64,000 nucleotides of DNA from Candidatus Gastranaerophilales bacterium (GTDB lineage Bacteria; Cyanobacteriota; Vampirovibrionia; Gastranaerophilales; Gastranaerophilaceae). Shown here in pieces: positions 14,616-23,229 of this stretch. The position numbers and the translations under genes were made by a program. The notes under the pieces were generated by a model. The model saw nothing but the letters and a program-made list of their open reading frames with translations. It was not told the DNA's origin and ran no database searches. The stretch's first letter is position 1. Every line of letters starts with the position of its first letter. The stretch spans positions 30,106 to 94,105 of the forward strand of contig CALUQY010000006.1 of assembly GCA_944323035.1 (NCBI GenBank), given 5' to 3'.

Positions 14616-16997
14616 ATGGAATTAAGAAATAGTACAAGCACTCTCCTGCAAAACAGGAACATTGTTATGTTTGCAGTCACTTTTGCATTCATTCTCGGGG
14701 TAATATCGTTTTACAACGGAATCGAAATACAGCTGGCAATTACCGTGACAGCAAGCATGATTTTGCTGCTCTATTTCAGACTGGTGCCGGTCAAATTTGC
14801 GATACTTGCCGTTGTGATGTTTTACCTCGGATTTTTCAACTCCTGTTTGCGGATAAAATCTTTTGATGAAGTTTCTCTGCTTGCACCCTCAAAAGTAACG
14901 CTGAACGGACAGATTGTAAGCATTCCGGAGATTACCGGCTCAACAGGAAAATTTTACCTGCAAACACAAGGCGGCAAGGTTCTGGTATGGGTAAACGACA
15001 AAGAGAGAAGTTCAAGCTTTAAAATCGGCGATTACTATGAAATAAACGGGAACCTTCGCCGGCCGGTAAAAGTCGGGAACCCGTCGCAATTTGACTATGC
15101 AAGATATCTTCAAAACCACGGGGCATATTCTGTGTTATACGCTAATGCTCAGGACTGCACAAAAATCCAATCTAAATTAAGTCCGAAATGGATTTTTCTG
15201 CAAAGACTCAATGATTTGAGAGGAAAAATTTTAAAAACCCACAGCCTTTATCTAAAATCTCCTAATCTGGAAATTCTTGGCGGTATCGTATTTGGCGATG
15301 ATGCGGTTTCGCCTCCCGAACATATAAAAGAGTCATTTATAAATTCCGGTCTTTTGCATATTCTTGCCGCTTCCGGAATGAACGTTGCGTTTATTTATGG
15401 TTTCTGGTTTTTCTTTATGAGCAGACTGCGTGTTTCTTATAGGGTCACGCTGATTTCAGGAATTTTAGTTGTAATTCTTTACACACTTATGACCGGACTC
15501 GGCGCGTCAGTAGTCAGAGCCGCACTTATGCTTACTTTTGTGCTTGCCGGCAAACTTTTTGACCGTGATGCGCACAGTGTGTCGCTTCTTTCGTTTGTTG
15601 CGCTTTTAATGCTGCTTTATAATCCGGCATACCTGAACGATGTCGGTTTTCAAATGTCATTTCTTGCAACGCTCGGAATTTTAACAACCGGCCAGACAGT
15701 TTACCACAGATTTAAAGAAGTGAAACTTCCGGAAGCGGTTAAGGGAGATGTCAGTATTCCTGTTGTCGCGCAGGCGTGGGTTGCACCGACCCAGATGTTT
15801 TATTTCAACACATTTGCACCCTATTCGATTTTTGCAAATATCGCAATCATTCCGTTTTTGTGCGTGATAAGCTTTGGCGGCTTTATCAGTTCAATCCTTG
15901 CAATTTTCTACCCGCTGACAAAACACATCTGCCACGCAATGGATTTTATAATAAACTTTTTCATCTCAGCGATTGTTAATATCTCAAACTTTTTTGCTGC
16001 AATAGAAGGTTCAATAATAACGACCCCGAAACCGGATATTTTACAAATACTGTTATACTATTTGCTGCTAGGCGTGATAACGCTTTTGATAAAATTCGGA
16101 TTAGAGAAAAAGATTTTGCTGACCGGCTGCGTCATTCTGGGGATTTTCTGTGCAACACTAATTCCTTTGCCAAACCATAACTTTGAAATTCTGGCGTTTG
16201 ACGTACAAAATGCGGATGCTTTTCTTGTAAAAACTCCGAAAAACGACTATTACGTAATTGATACCGGCAAATTTTCATACGGAAGCGCAAACCCGCAGGC
16301 TGCAATGACTATCGGCAAATATATGAAAGATAACGGCATAAGAAAAATTAAAGGCCTGATTATAACGCATTTTGACAACGATCATGCCGGCGGCGGAGCA
16401 TATTTTATTGAGAATTTCAGAGTTGAAAAGGTCTATCTGAACTCAACAAACCATAAAACAGTAACTGCGGCCTCTATTTACAACGCGCTTGATTTAACCG
16501 GTACTCCTTTTGAGATTGCGCAAAATAACCGGATAATAGAGGATGACGGCCGTTTCCGCATAACTCTTCTGCGCTCCGGTATCAGTGACAACGACAATGA
16601 AGATTCAGTCCAAACGCTGATGAGTTACAAGGATTTTGACATTCTGTTTACAGGTGATGCCGGCGTGAAAGGGTTTGAGAAAATAAAAGAATTTTTACCG
16701 GCAGACATTGAAGTCTTAAAAGTCGGACACCACGGCGCCAAAAATGTTACGAGCCGCGAAATGCTTCAGAAAATAAATCCGCAAATTGCAATAATTTCAA
16801 CCGGTCAAAACCGATTCGGGCATCCGTCAAAGCAGACACTTGAAAATCTTTCCCGCTATGGTACAAAAGTTTTTAGAACAGACTATGACAACGCGATAAA
16901 AATTTCAACCGACGGCAGAAAAATCAACACCTACACCTATAACGCAGAAAAACGGAAATTCATAAAAAAAAATGAAACAATAGAAAAAATACCGTAG
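14616..16997 (+). CDS. comEC: ComEC/Rec2 DNA internalization protein
   Basis: Inner-membrane channel for uptake of single-stranded DNA in natural transformation. An N-terminal DUF4131-type membrane/OB domain comes first. A competence domain with many membrane segments follows (HILAASGMNVAFIYGFW and LGASVVRAALMLTFVLAG). The C-terminal metallo-beta-lactamase domain has THFDNDHAGGG and LKVGHHGAKN. The start is placed at ATG 14616 (MELRNSTS). A TAATTT box 7 nt upstream with TTGAAG 16 bp further suggests a leaderless mRNA. The earlier frame opening at 14544 is a TTG. Length of 793 aa is full. Uptake usually needs type IV pili, which fits the pilin genes here. Confidence 0.92.
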   Translation: MELRNSTSTLLQNRNIVMFAVTFAFILGVISFYNGIEIQLAITVTASMILLLYFRLVPVKFAILAVVMFYLGFFNSCLRIKSFDEVSLLAPSKVTLNGQIVSIPEITGSTGKFYLQTQGGKVLVWVNDKERSSSFKIGDYYEINGNLRRPVKVGNPSQFDYARYLQNHGAYSVLYANAQDCTKIQSKLSPKWIFLQRLNDLRGKILKTHSLYLKSPNLEILGGIVFGDDAVSPPEHIKESFINSGLLHILAASGMNVAFIYGFWFFFMSRLRVSYRVTLISGILVVILYTLMTGLGASVVRAALMLTFVLAGKLFDRDAHSVSLLSFVALLMLLYNPAYLNDVGFQMSFLATLGILTTGQTVYHRFKEVKLPEAVKGDVSIPVVAQAWVAPTQMFYFNTFAPYSIFANIAIIPFLCVISFGGFISSILAIFYPLTKHICHAMDFIINFFISAIVNISNFFAAIEGSIITTPKPDILQILLYYLLLGVITLLIKFGLEKKILLTGCVILGIFCATLIPLPNHNFEILAFDVQNADAFLVKTPKNDYYVIDTGKFSYGSANPQAAMTIGKYMKDNGIRKIKGLIITHFDNDHAGGGAYFIENFRVEKVYLNSTNHKTVTAASIYNALDLTGTPFEIAQNNRIIEDDGRFRITLLRSGISDNDNEDSVQTLMSYKDFDILFTGDAGVKGFEKIKEFLPADIEVLKVGHHGAKNVTSREMLQKINPQIAIISTGQNRFGHPSKQTLENLSRYGTKVFRTDYDNAIKISTDGRKINTYTYNAEKRKFIKKNETIEKIP

Positions 16998-17077
16998 TAA
17001 GCCTTCAATACACACGACTATCTATTTACTTAACACTCTTACTACCAATCGACCTATTGCCTTAATGCCCTATTGCC
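16998..17077. repeat. Short octamer repeat after comEC
   Basis: CCTATTGCCTTAATGCCC and related units of the AGGCAATA type occur at about 17045-17085. They resemble the arrays in the pilin 5' UTRs, although no pilin gene lies here. Confidence 0.4.
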
Positions 17078-17572
17078 CTAGTATTTATACTTACTGATTT
17101 CGACAAAATAATTTTCCAGCGCTACGTAACCGCGGTAAATTTCGTTTGAAAGATTTACATAATGGTTTGCAGAAAGGAACTTCAATTCTTTAGTCCGGAT
17201 TTCCAGAATTTCATCAGCATCAGCACGAAGCTTGGCATCAGGACTTGCAGACCATTTTTGAAGCAGTGCAAGTTCCTCAAACATCTGTTTTACGGTCGTA
17301 AATTCCAGAGTATTAAAATCGTACTTGTCCAGAAGTGCTTTTTCAGTCTTTGTAATCCTGCCGCTGACAGCCTGAAATTTAAAAACACGCTTGATAATAA
17401 CATAGTTATCAGCAAGCTTTTTATGTGAAAGCGGGATGTTATTTTTCGCAATCAAAGCTGAAAAAGAACGCGACGTAAATACATCATCTGCGTGCGAAAA
17501 CGAACTTTTCGACGTCAAATCCAACCCTGATTTATTTTCCAAAATTTCATCCATCATAAAAAAATCCCTCAT
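17078..17572 (-). CDS. Hypothetical protein, about 164 aa
   Basis: Family not recognised. A soluble, largely helical protein with no signal peptide or membrane segment. The N-terminal 50 residues are Ser/Asp-rich and probably disordered. A helical part follows with KRVFKFQAVSGRITKTEKALLD and ends EISKYKY. Start 17572 (MRDFFMMDE) is chosen because GAAGGAC lies 7 nt before it; the frame opens at 17590. It is convergent with comEC and divergent from dnaB. Confidence 0.65.
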   Translation of the reverse strand: MRDFFMMDEILENKSGLDLTSKSSFSHADDVFTSRSFSALIAKNNIPLSHKKLADNYVIIKRVFKFQAVSGRITKTEKALLDKYDFNTLEFTTVKQMFEELALLQKWSASPDAKLRADADEILEIRTKELKFLSANHYVNLSNEIYRGYVALENYFVEISKYKY

Positions 17573-17698
17573 GCTTTCGTCCTTCATCATAGGACAATAT
17601 AAAATTTTAGGCTAGTATTTAAGGCAAATTTTTAACATTTTTTAAAGAAACTTGGAAAAGTAAAATGTTTCCACTAAATTATTATAAGGGGGAAAATC

Positions 17699-19093
17699 AT
17701 GGCATTTGTAAAAGATAAAAAAGAATTTAATAACGTCAATCCCGACGCGCTTCCGCCGCAGAGCGTTGAGGCGGAAGAAGCGGTTCTGGGGGCAATTTTA
17801 AAACAGCCGAACGTTCTCAACAAAATCGTTGAGATGCTGCGTCCGGATTCCTTTTACATGCCTGCACACAGATACATATATGAGGCAATGAAACACCTTT
17901 ACGATTCAAACGAAAATATCGATATCGTATCGGTTTCGGAAACCCTCAACTACAATTCAAAGCTTGAGAGCGTCGGCGGCCGCGCTTATATCAACGACCT
18001 TCTTGCAAACACGGTCACAACCGCAAACGTAAAATATTACGCAAAAATTATTATGGAAAACGCGATTAAACGCTCACTTATCAGCGCTGGTTCCGAAATC
18101 GTCGCAAGCGGCTACGAAAAACAAATGACGGTCGATGAAGCCCTCGACAGCGCAGAAAGGTTAATCTTTGACATAGCTTCAAAAAAATCAACCTCGGACC
18201 TCGTCCACGTTAAAGATATCGTCCTTGATACATACCAGAAAATTGAATACAACTATGAACACAAAGGCGAACTCACGGGCGTTGCTACCAAATTCTACGA
18301 ACTTGACGCAATGACCAACGGACTTCACAAGTCTGACTTAATAATCATTGCAGCCCGTCCGGCAATGGGTAAAACCGCTTTTGCCCTGAATATCGCACAA
18401 AATGTCGCAATTCAGTCAAAAGTTCCGGTTGCGATATTCTCGCTTGAAATGTCAAAGCAACAGTTAATGCAGCGTATGCTATGCTCGGAAGCCGAAGTTG
18501 ATACCCAGCGTCTGAAAACAGGCAACATGCAAAGCAAAGACTGGGAAAAACTTGCCAATGCAATGAACGAATTTTCACAGGCGCCGATTTACATTGACGA
18601 CACAAGCGGCTGTACAATTACGGATTTACGTGCAAAATGCCGCCGTCTGAAAATGAAAGAAAAAAATCTCGGGCTTATTGTTATCGACTACCTGCAATTA
18701 ATGGAGGGTTCCGGCAGAGAAGACCGTATGCAGCAGATTTCAGCGATTTCACGCGGCCTAAAAATCCTTGCCCGGGAACTTGATGTTCCGGTAATTGCAC
18801 TTTCGCAATTATCACGTGCGGTAGAAAGCAGAACTGACAAACGCCCTATGCTCTCAGACCTTCGTGAATCCGGCGCAATCGAACAGGACGCAGATATCGT
18901 AATGTTTATCTATCGTGACGATTATTATAAAAAAGTTGAGGAAGAAGGCGAAGAAGCGGCAGCGAAATCTGCAAACGGCGAATCCGAAATCATTATTGCA
19001 AAACACAGAAACGGACCTGTCGGCAACGTAAAACTCCTCTTCCAGGGCAATATTACAAAATTCAAAAACCCGATTAAAACAGATGTGTTCTAA
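17699..19093 (+). CDS. dnaB: Replicative DNA helicase DnaB
   Basis: Hexameric 5'-3' helicase of the replication fork. The N-terminal primase-interaction domain opens PPQSVEAEEAVLGAIL. The RecA-like ATPase core has Walker A ARPAMGKTAF near residue 220, LGLIVIDYLQLM (Walker B) near 325 and SDLRESGAIEQDAD near 390. Length of 464 aa is normal and no intein is present. AAGGGGGAA is an excellent ribosome site. Confidence 0.97.
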   Translation: MAFVKDKKEFNNVNPDALPPQSVEAEEAVLGAILKQPNVLNKIVEMLRPDSFYMPAHRYIYEAMKHLYDSNENIDIVSVSETLNYNSKLESVGGRAYINDLLANTVTTANVKYYAKIIMENAIKRSLISAGSEIVASGYEKQMTVDEALDSAERLIFDIASKKSTSDLVHVKDIVLDTYQKIEYNYEHKGELTGVATKFYELDAMTNGLHKSDLIIIAARPAMGKTAFALNIAQNVAIQSKVPVAIFSLEMSKQQLMQRMLCSEAEVDTQRLKTGNMQSKDWEKLANAMNEFSQAPIYIDDTSGCTITDLRAKCRRLKMKEKNLGLIVIDYLQLMEGSGREDRMQQISAISRGLKILARELDVPVIALSQLSRAVESRTDKRPMLSDLRESGAIEQDADIVMFIYRDDYYKKVEEEGEEAAAKSANGESEIIIAKHRNGPVGNVKLLFQGNITKFKNPIKTDVF

Positions 19094-19142
19094 TCTAGCC
19101 CCGCCGCCGGCGGTCAGACCGTGTTACATTTAAATATAGCAA

Positions 19143-19177
19143 TTGACAAACTGTCCTGTGTACAGTACAATATTTGT
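19143..19177 (+). promoter_or_regulatory. Leaderless promoter and operator of higBA
   Basis: TTGACA (19143-19148), a 17-bp spacer and TACAAT (19166-19171). The ATG starts 6 nt after the -10 box, so transcription should begin at the start codon itself. The spacer holds an inverted repeat ACTGT-N7-ACAGT, well placed for repression by the antitoxin. Confidence 0.65.
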
Positions 19178-19504
19178 ATGAATACATATAAAATAGATTA
19201 TGTAATACTTCCAAACGGAAAGGCCCCGATTGTTGAATGGCTTTCATCACTTGACAGTATGACCAGAAAACGAATTAACCAGAGAATACTTCGTATAGAA
19301 GACGGTAATTTCGGAGATCACAAAAAAATTTCAGAAAATATTTCAGAATTACGTTTTATGTTTGGTAAGGGTTACAGAATTTATTACACAGAAATTGACG
19401 GTACCATAGTTTTATTGATAAATGGCGGTGACAAATCCGATCAATCAAACGATATCAAAAAAGCACACGAACTTCTTCAACAATGGAGGTCTTACAATGA
19501 ATAA
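19178..19504 (+). CDS. higB: Type II toxin, RelE/ParE superfamily (HigB-like addiction module killer)
   Basis: Probable mRNA-cleaving toxin of the Gp49-like/HigB branch of the RelE/ParE fold. Visible features are APIVEWLSSLD near the start, a basic helix around RKRINQRILRIEDGNFGDHK, and the core strands ELRFMFGKGYRIYY and VLLINGGDKSDQ typical of this killer-protein subfamily. The natural start is ATG 19178 (MNTYKIDYV). The frame extends upstream to 19121, but a strong promoter lies inside that extension. It overlaps the antitoxin by 8 bp in the toxin-first order. Confidence 0.88.
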   Translation: MNTYKIDYVILPNGKAPIVEWLSSLDSMTRKRINQRILRIEDGNFGDHKKISENISELRFMFGKGYRIYYTEIDGTIVLLINGGDKSDQSNDIKKAHELLQQWRSYNE

Positions 19505-19793
19505 CACAGGTTCATTTAACGAATATATTCTAAATGATTTAAAAACGGATGAAGATATAAAAGAATGGATTAACATTGGTTTTGAAGAATTTCTTCAAGA
19601 TAATGATCTGAATGCGTTTGTCAAAGCGCTTGAATATGCTGTTCGTGCAAAAGATTCAATATCCGGAATTTCAAAAAAAACAGGAATTTCAAGAAGTAAT
19701 TTATATGCAATATTCAACGGAGAACAGCAGCCGCAATTGTCAACCGCATTAAAAATTATAAAAGAATTAGGGTATACAGTTAGAGTGGCGTAA
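19497..19793 (+). CDS. higA: Antitoxin, HigA-like Xre-family addiction module antidote
   Basis: Neutralises the upstream toxin and probably represses the operon. A C-terminal helix-turn-helix (GISKKTGISRSNLYAIFNG) is followed by ALKIIKELGYTVRV, the usual ending of this downstream antidote family. The N-terminal half is acidic and helical and probably wraps the toxin. ATG 19497 is chosen because GGAGGT (19485-19490) precedes it by 6 nt. Length of 98 aa is typical. Confidence 0.88.
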   Translation: MNNTGSFNEYILNDLKTDEDIKEWINIGFEEFLQDNDLNAFVKALEYAVRAKDSISGISKKTGISRSNLYAIFNGEQQPQLSTALKIIKELGYTVRVA

Positions 19794-19794
19794 C

Positions 19795-20016
19795 CTATTT
19801 TTTCAGCGGCAGCAGGGTGTTCAAATCAACGTCCAACGCCAGAGCAATCGAAACTATTGAATAAAAAGTTGGATTACCAATCGCATTTTCAATCTGCCAG
19901 ACAGTATCCTTTGAAATCTGCGCGAAATCAGCGAGTTCGGCTTGCTTAAGTCCTTTTCTCGCCCGTTCTGCGCGTACATTATTTGCGAATTCTTTATACA
20001 ATTCCTCTATGCTCAT
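19795..20016 (-). CDS. Small Xre-family transcriptional regulator
   Basis: A 73-aa protein that is essentially one helix-turn-helix domain. KGLKQAELADFAQISKDTVWQIE is a classic Cro/C1-type helix-turn-helix, followed by GNPTFYSIVSIALALDVD. ATG 20016 (MSIEELYKEF) is the start. A TATAAT box at 20023-20028 lies 6 nt before it and there is no ribosome site, so the mRNA is probably leaderless. The longer frame to 20310 crosses repeat DNA. It is convergent with higA, with a 1-bp gap. It could be an orphan regulator or relate to the split small gene transcribed away from it. Confidence 0.8.
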   Translation of the reverse strand: MSIEELYKEFANNVRAERARKGLKQAELADFAQISKDTVWQIENAIGNPTFYSIVSIALALDVDLNTLLPLKK

Positions 20017-20033
20017 GAGAGTATTATATACTA

Positions 20034-20061
20034 TTGACAACAACTTTAATTTGATTATAAT
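20034..20061 (+). promoter_or_regulatory. Promoter of the interrupted small gene
   Basis: TTGACA (20034-20039), a 16-bp spacer and TATAAT (20056-20061) on the plus strand. It points to the gene beginning at 20100 and lies back to back with the Xre promoter. Confidence 0.55.
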
Positions 20062-20099
20062 CATATTGTATAAGTATTTAATCAAACAAGAGGCGTATA

Positions 20100-20583
20100 T
20101 GGACGACAAGACTAAAACGGAACTATACAGAAGGGCAAATATGAAAAAAGCAGTTCTACGTCGCCTGCTTGCCCTGCTCAAAGCGTAAGCCGATGCTCGC
20201 GGTGTCACCTCGTGAGAACGAGGGGAGCAGGCGAGCATAATATCTCCGCCGTTTCTAATCTTTGATTTGTCAGGCGGGATAACGCAGGTCAACCCGCTTT
20301 CCTCGAGCAAAACAATTCACTGGATTGTTTTGCTCGGCAGAGTGCTGTCTAATACGCCACTCAAAAGACTCGCGCTTGCGTGAGCGGGAGTTGCTACGCA
20401 ACTCATTCACGACACATACCTTATCGCGAGTCTTTCTCGGACAGATTGGAAGCTACACTGGACAGTATAAAGGATAATATAGAAACTCTCACTGAAATTC
20501 ATAGCAACCTTTATATCATATTTCATCTATTGCACGTTGCCAATACGGATATTAAAGAAAAAATCTTTACGGAACTTGATTAG
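20100..20583 (+). pseudogene. Small gene split by insertion of a repeat element
   Basis: The front part starts at ATG 20100 after GAGGCGTAT and reads MDDKTKTELYRRANMKK before entering the repeat. The back part after the repeat (from about 20444) reads RLEATLDSIKDNIETLTEIH and runs to ...KIFTELD with a stop at 20583. Removing the element at 20147-20443 would join two hydrophilic helical pieces into a protein of roughly 60 residues. The function is unknown. Promoter and start remain intact, but the reading frame now ends inside the repeat after 29 codons. Confidence 0.6.
20147..20443 (+). repeat. Interspersed repeat element, copy B (inserted in a gene)
   Basis: The ends are AAAGCAGTTCT and TTTCTCGGACA, as in the copies at 5492, 33297 and 37536. 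The left 160 bp match copy D almost exactly, including GCAAGCGCGAG-like and GAGAACGAGGGGAGCAGGCG segments. It contains the palindrome AACAATTCACTGGATTGTT. No protein is encoded, so any movement would need an enzyme acting in trans. Confidence 0.8.
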
Positions 20584-20611
20584 TACAGCGTTTTATCATA
20601 TAATTGTAACC

Positions 20612-21541
20612 ATGAAAAAAGTTTTTTTATTATTAGTGATAGGGTTCATGGTTAGCGGTATTTGCGCGGACTCCGCGCATGCCGGAATTATTTCAACGTG
20701 GAAAGAAAACGCCGCTGTCAGAAAAGAACTCAAAAATACAGAAAAAGAAATTAAAGCCTGCTTTGAATTACAAATAAAATATTCTAATGAACACAACTGG
20801 GATAAGCTAAAAGAGTTTTACGCGGACAAATACAGAAATTCGGATGCATTTGATAAAAATACAACGTTCAAAATCATCAAAGAAAATTACGAAATTTATC
20901 CGGATTTAAAAATGGTGCTTCAAATCAATATGATGGACGTTAACGGAGATTTTGCAACGGTTGACGTTTATGAGTATGCGGAAGCGCACGACATCAAACG
21001 CGATGATCTGGAAGATTTAACGGGAAACTTAGAGGCGTTTGCGCACACTATATATTTCCTTGAAAAAATAGACGGTAAGTGGCTTATCACGGCGGAACAG
21101 GCTATTGAAGAAAATAATTCCATAATCTTCGGGGAAGCAAAATATCTTGATTTGAAACTAACAGCCCCGATGATTGTAGGTGCAGGTGAAAGCTATTCTT
21201 CAACGCTTTCTATAAACAATCTTCCACGGCAGGCGCTTGTTATGGGTGCGATTACGCAATCACCGGCAGTTTTTCCATTGAAAGAGGATGAGGAAAGCTA
21301 CAGGGTTCTTGAAGATGTTGAACTGGAGAGAATTTTTACCGCAAATAAGGACAATATTAACGAATACAACATAGCTTCAATCGGAATAACCCGCGGGCAG
21401 CCTATTCCGGACGGAGCTGTAAAATTATATATGAGCGGGCTGGCGTTTATGATGACAAGGGTCAACGTAATTCCGGAGAACAAATTCTTCCGGCCGGCTG
21501 ACAACGATGATGACGACGGGGAAAATGATGATAAAGACTAA
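20612..21541 (+). CDS. Secreted NTF2-like fold protein
   Basis: The signal peptide MKKVFLLLVIGFMVSGICA...AHA predicts export. Residues about 35-160 look like an NTF2/SnoaL-type domain (a helix with SNEHNWDKLKEFYADKY, then NGDFATVDVYEYAEA and KIDGKWLITAEQ). The second half is a beta-rich region (LPRQALVMGAITQSPAVFPL) ending in an acidic Asp-rich tail. ATG 20612 is the start. TTGATT, 17 bp, TATAAT (20599-20604) and a 7-nt gap suggest a leaderless mRNA. It overlaps lspA. The function is unknown. Confidence 0.75.
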   Translation: MKKVFLLLVIGFMVSGICADSAHAGIISTWKENAAVRKELKNTEKEIKACFELQIKYSNEHNWDKLKEFYADKYRNSDAFDKNTTFKIIKENYEIYPDLKMVLQINMMDVNGDFATVDVYEYAEAHDIKRDDLEDLTGNLEAFAHTIYFLEKIDGKWLITAEQAIEENNSIIFGEAKYLDLKLTAPMIVGAGESYSSTLSINNLPRQALVMGAITQSPAVFPLKEDEESYRVLEDVELERIFTANKDNINEYNIASIGITRGQPIPDGAVKLYMSGLAFMMTRVNVIPENKFFRPADNDDDDGENDDKD

Positions 21542-21995
21542 CACAACAAAAATTATATACTTCATAACCTGTTTTGTGTTTTTTATCATTGTTGATTTGT
21601 ACCTTTCAAACCTGCTGGTAAGGGCAATGGCGCACGGGCTGCATTTTAATACGCCTGTTTTAAAGCTGCATTATCTTGAAAACACGGGCGCGGCGTTTAA
21701 TATTTTGCGTGATGCAAGAGAAGTCCTTATTATTTTCTCGGCAAGCGCGATTACTCTGCTTTTTGTTTATGTAATTAACAATTTGCAAAAACTCTCTACA
21801 ATGTCGCTTTTCTGGATTGCGCTTCTGTGTGCGGGAACTTTCGGTAATATGCACGAAAGAATAGCTATCGGCTGCGTTAGAGATTTCTTTGAGCTGACTT
21901 TTGTTAATTTTCCGGTATTTAATATTTCGGATATTATGATTAATATCAGCGTTATCGCACTTGTGATAATAATTTTATTCAAAAAGGTCAAGTAA
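21525..21995 (+). CDS. lspA: Lipoprotein signal peptidase LspA
   Basis: Inner-membrane aspartic protease that removes signal peptides from prolipoproteins. Four hydrophobic segments are present. LHYLENTGAAFNIL is the conserved N-x-G-A-A-F motif. The two catalytic aspartates are retained in VRDFFEL and FNISDIMI. The usual GNxxDR motif reads GNMHER here, an unusual substitution. GGGGA precedes ATG 21525/21528, which overlaps the end of the upstream gene, indicating translational coupling. The rluD gene follows by 1 bp. Confidence 0.88.
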   Translation: MMIKTNTTKIIYFITCFVFFIIVDLYLSNLLVRAMAHGLHFNTPVLKLHYLENTGAAFNILRDAREVLIIFSASAITLLFVYVINNLQKLSTMSLFWIALLCAGTFGNMHERIAIGCVRDFFELTFVNFPVFNISDIMINISVIALVIIILFKKVK

Positions 21996-21996
21996 A

Positions 21997-22908
21997 ATGT
22001 TTACTGTCACAGTTGATGAAAACAATGAAGGCAAACGGCTTGATACGTTTCTGGCAGAAGTATCCGAAAATCTTTCGCGCTCAAAAATTCAATCGTTGAT
22101 AAAATCCGGCGCGGTTAAAATTAACGGCGGAGAGAAAAAATCCTCTTATATTCTTCGGGAAAACGACAAAATTGAAATGACGCTTCCGGAAACCGAAGAA
22201 ATAAAAATTGAGCCGGAAAACATTCCGCTTGAGATTGTTTATGAAGATGAAAACATGCTTGTTGTCAACAAACCTTCCGGAATGCTTACGCACCCGACGA
22301 CGCAGGAGCGCAGCGGAACGCTTGTAAATGCGCTTTTATATAAGTACGGCAGCAACTTATCAGACATAAACGGTGAATTTCGCCGCGGAATTTTGCACCG
22401 GCTTGACCGCAACACGTCAGGGCTTTTAATGATAGCGAAAAACAATGCCGCGCACGAATTTCTGGCAGAACAAATTAAAAACCACACAATAACAAAAAAA
22501 TACCGTGCAATAGTGAACGGCAACTACAAAGAGGATTATGAAGAAATAAATCTTCCAATCGGCAGGCACCCGAAAGTTACGCACAAAATGGCGGTTGTGC
22601 CGGACGGGAAAGAAAGCCGGACAATTGTCAGAGTTCTTGAACGGTTTAAAGACGCGACATATCTGGAATTAACACTTATTACAGGCCGAACCCACCAGAT
22701 AAGGGTTCATCTTTCGCACAAAAAACATCCGGTCTACAACGACACGCTATACGGCGGTACGGGTAAAGCCTCCACCGAAGAACAGGTCTTGCAATCCTAT
22801 TATCTTAAGTTTACAAAGCCGTTTTCTAATGAGATAATAGAACTTGAGATTCCGCCGGATGAAAAATTTACAAAAGTTTTAAACTATTTGAAAAACAGGG
22901 GTAAATAA
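21997..22908 (+). CDS. rluD: Ribosomal large subunit pseudouridine synthase, RluD family
   Basis: Converts uridines in 23S rRNA to pseudouridine. An N-terminal S4 RNA-binding domain (KRLDTFLAEVSENLSRSKI) comes first. The catalytic domain has the active-site motif HRLDRNTSGLLMIAK, with the catalytic Asp near residue 135, and GRTHQIRVHLSH near residue 230. Length of 303 aa is normal. It is cotranscribed with lspA, a pairing common in many bacteria. Confidence 0.93.
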   Translation: MFTVTVDENNEGKRLDTFLAEVSENLSRSKIQSLIKSGAVKINGGEKKSSYILRENDKIEMTLPETEEIKIEPENIPLEIVYEDENMLVVNKPSGMLTHPTTQERSGTLVNALLYKYGSNLSDINGEFRRGILHRLDRNTSGLLMIAKNNAAHEFLAEQIKNHTITKKYRAIVNGNYKEDYEEINLPIGRHPKVTHKMAVVPDGKESRTIVRVLERFKDATYLELTLITGRTHQIRVHLSHKKHPVYNDTLYGGTGKASTEEQVLQSYYLKFTKPFSNEIIELEIPPDEKFTKVLNYLKNRGK

Positions 22909-22920
22909 GAGGGTAAATCT

Positions 22921-23229
22921 ATGAAAATATTTTTAACATTAATACAAATTTTAGCAGCAGCGCTCGTAATTTTCTGGGGCTGGTACTACTACCAGAACGG
23001 AACCGCAAACATCGTATACGGGGCGGCAGAATGCTTTACCGGCGTAATCTGGGGGATTGCACTTGTTTCAGGCAGTCTGAAAAAACAGGCAGGTAAAATT
23101 TCAGCAATCGAGCGCAAGCAGGAAAAAGACTCTATAAGTTCAACCGAAAGTCAGGCAAAAGTAAAAGTTCTGGAAGCCAAAATCCAAACACTTGAAAAAG
23201 CGCTTGAAAACGCCCTAAATGGTAAGTAA
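22921..23229 (+). CDS. Hypothetical two-TM coiled-coil protein
   Basis: Family not recognised. Two hydrophobic segments at residues about 3-22 and 35-52 are followed by a C-terminal coiled coil (KVKVLEAKIQTLEKALENAL). It lies 12 bp after rluD, with GAGGGTAAATCT as a moderate ribosome site, so it belongs to the same operon. Its end overlaps the convergent cca gene by 15 bp. Confidence 0.7.
   Translation: MKIFLTLIQILAAALVIFWGWYYYQNGTANIVYGAAECFTGVIWGIALVSGSLKKQAGKISAIERKQEKDSISSTESQAKVKVLEAKIQTLEKALENALNGK

Noticed and set aside
19143..20583. Prophage or genomic island around the toxin-antitoxin and Xre genes
   Set aside because: No integrase, phage structural gene or flanking tRNA. The genes on both sides are housekeeping genes.
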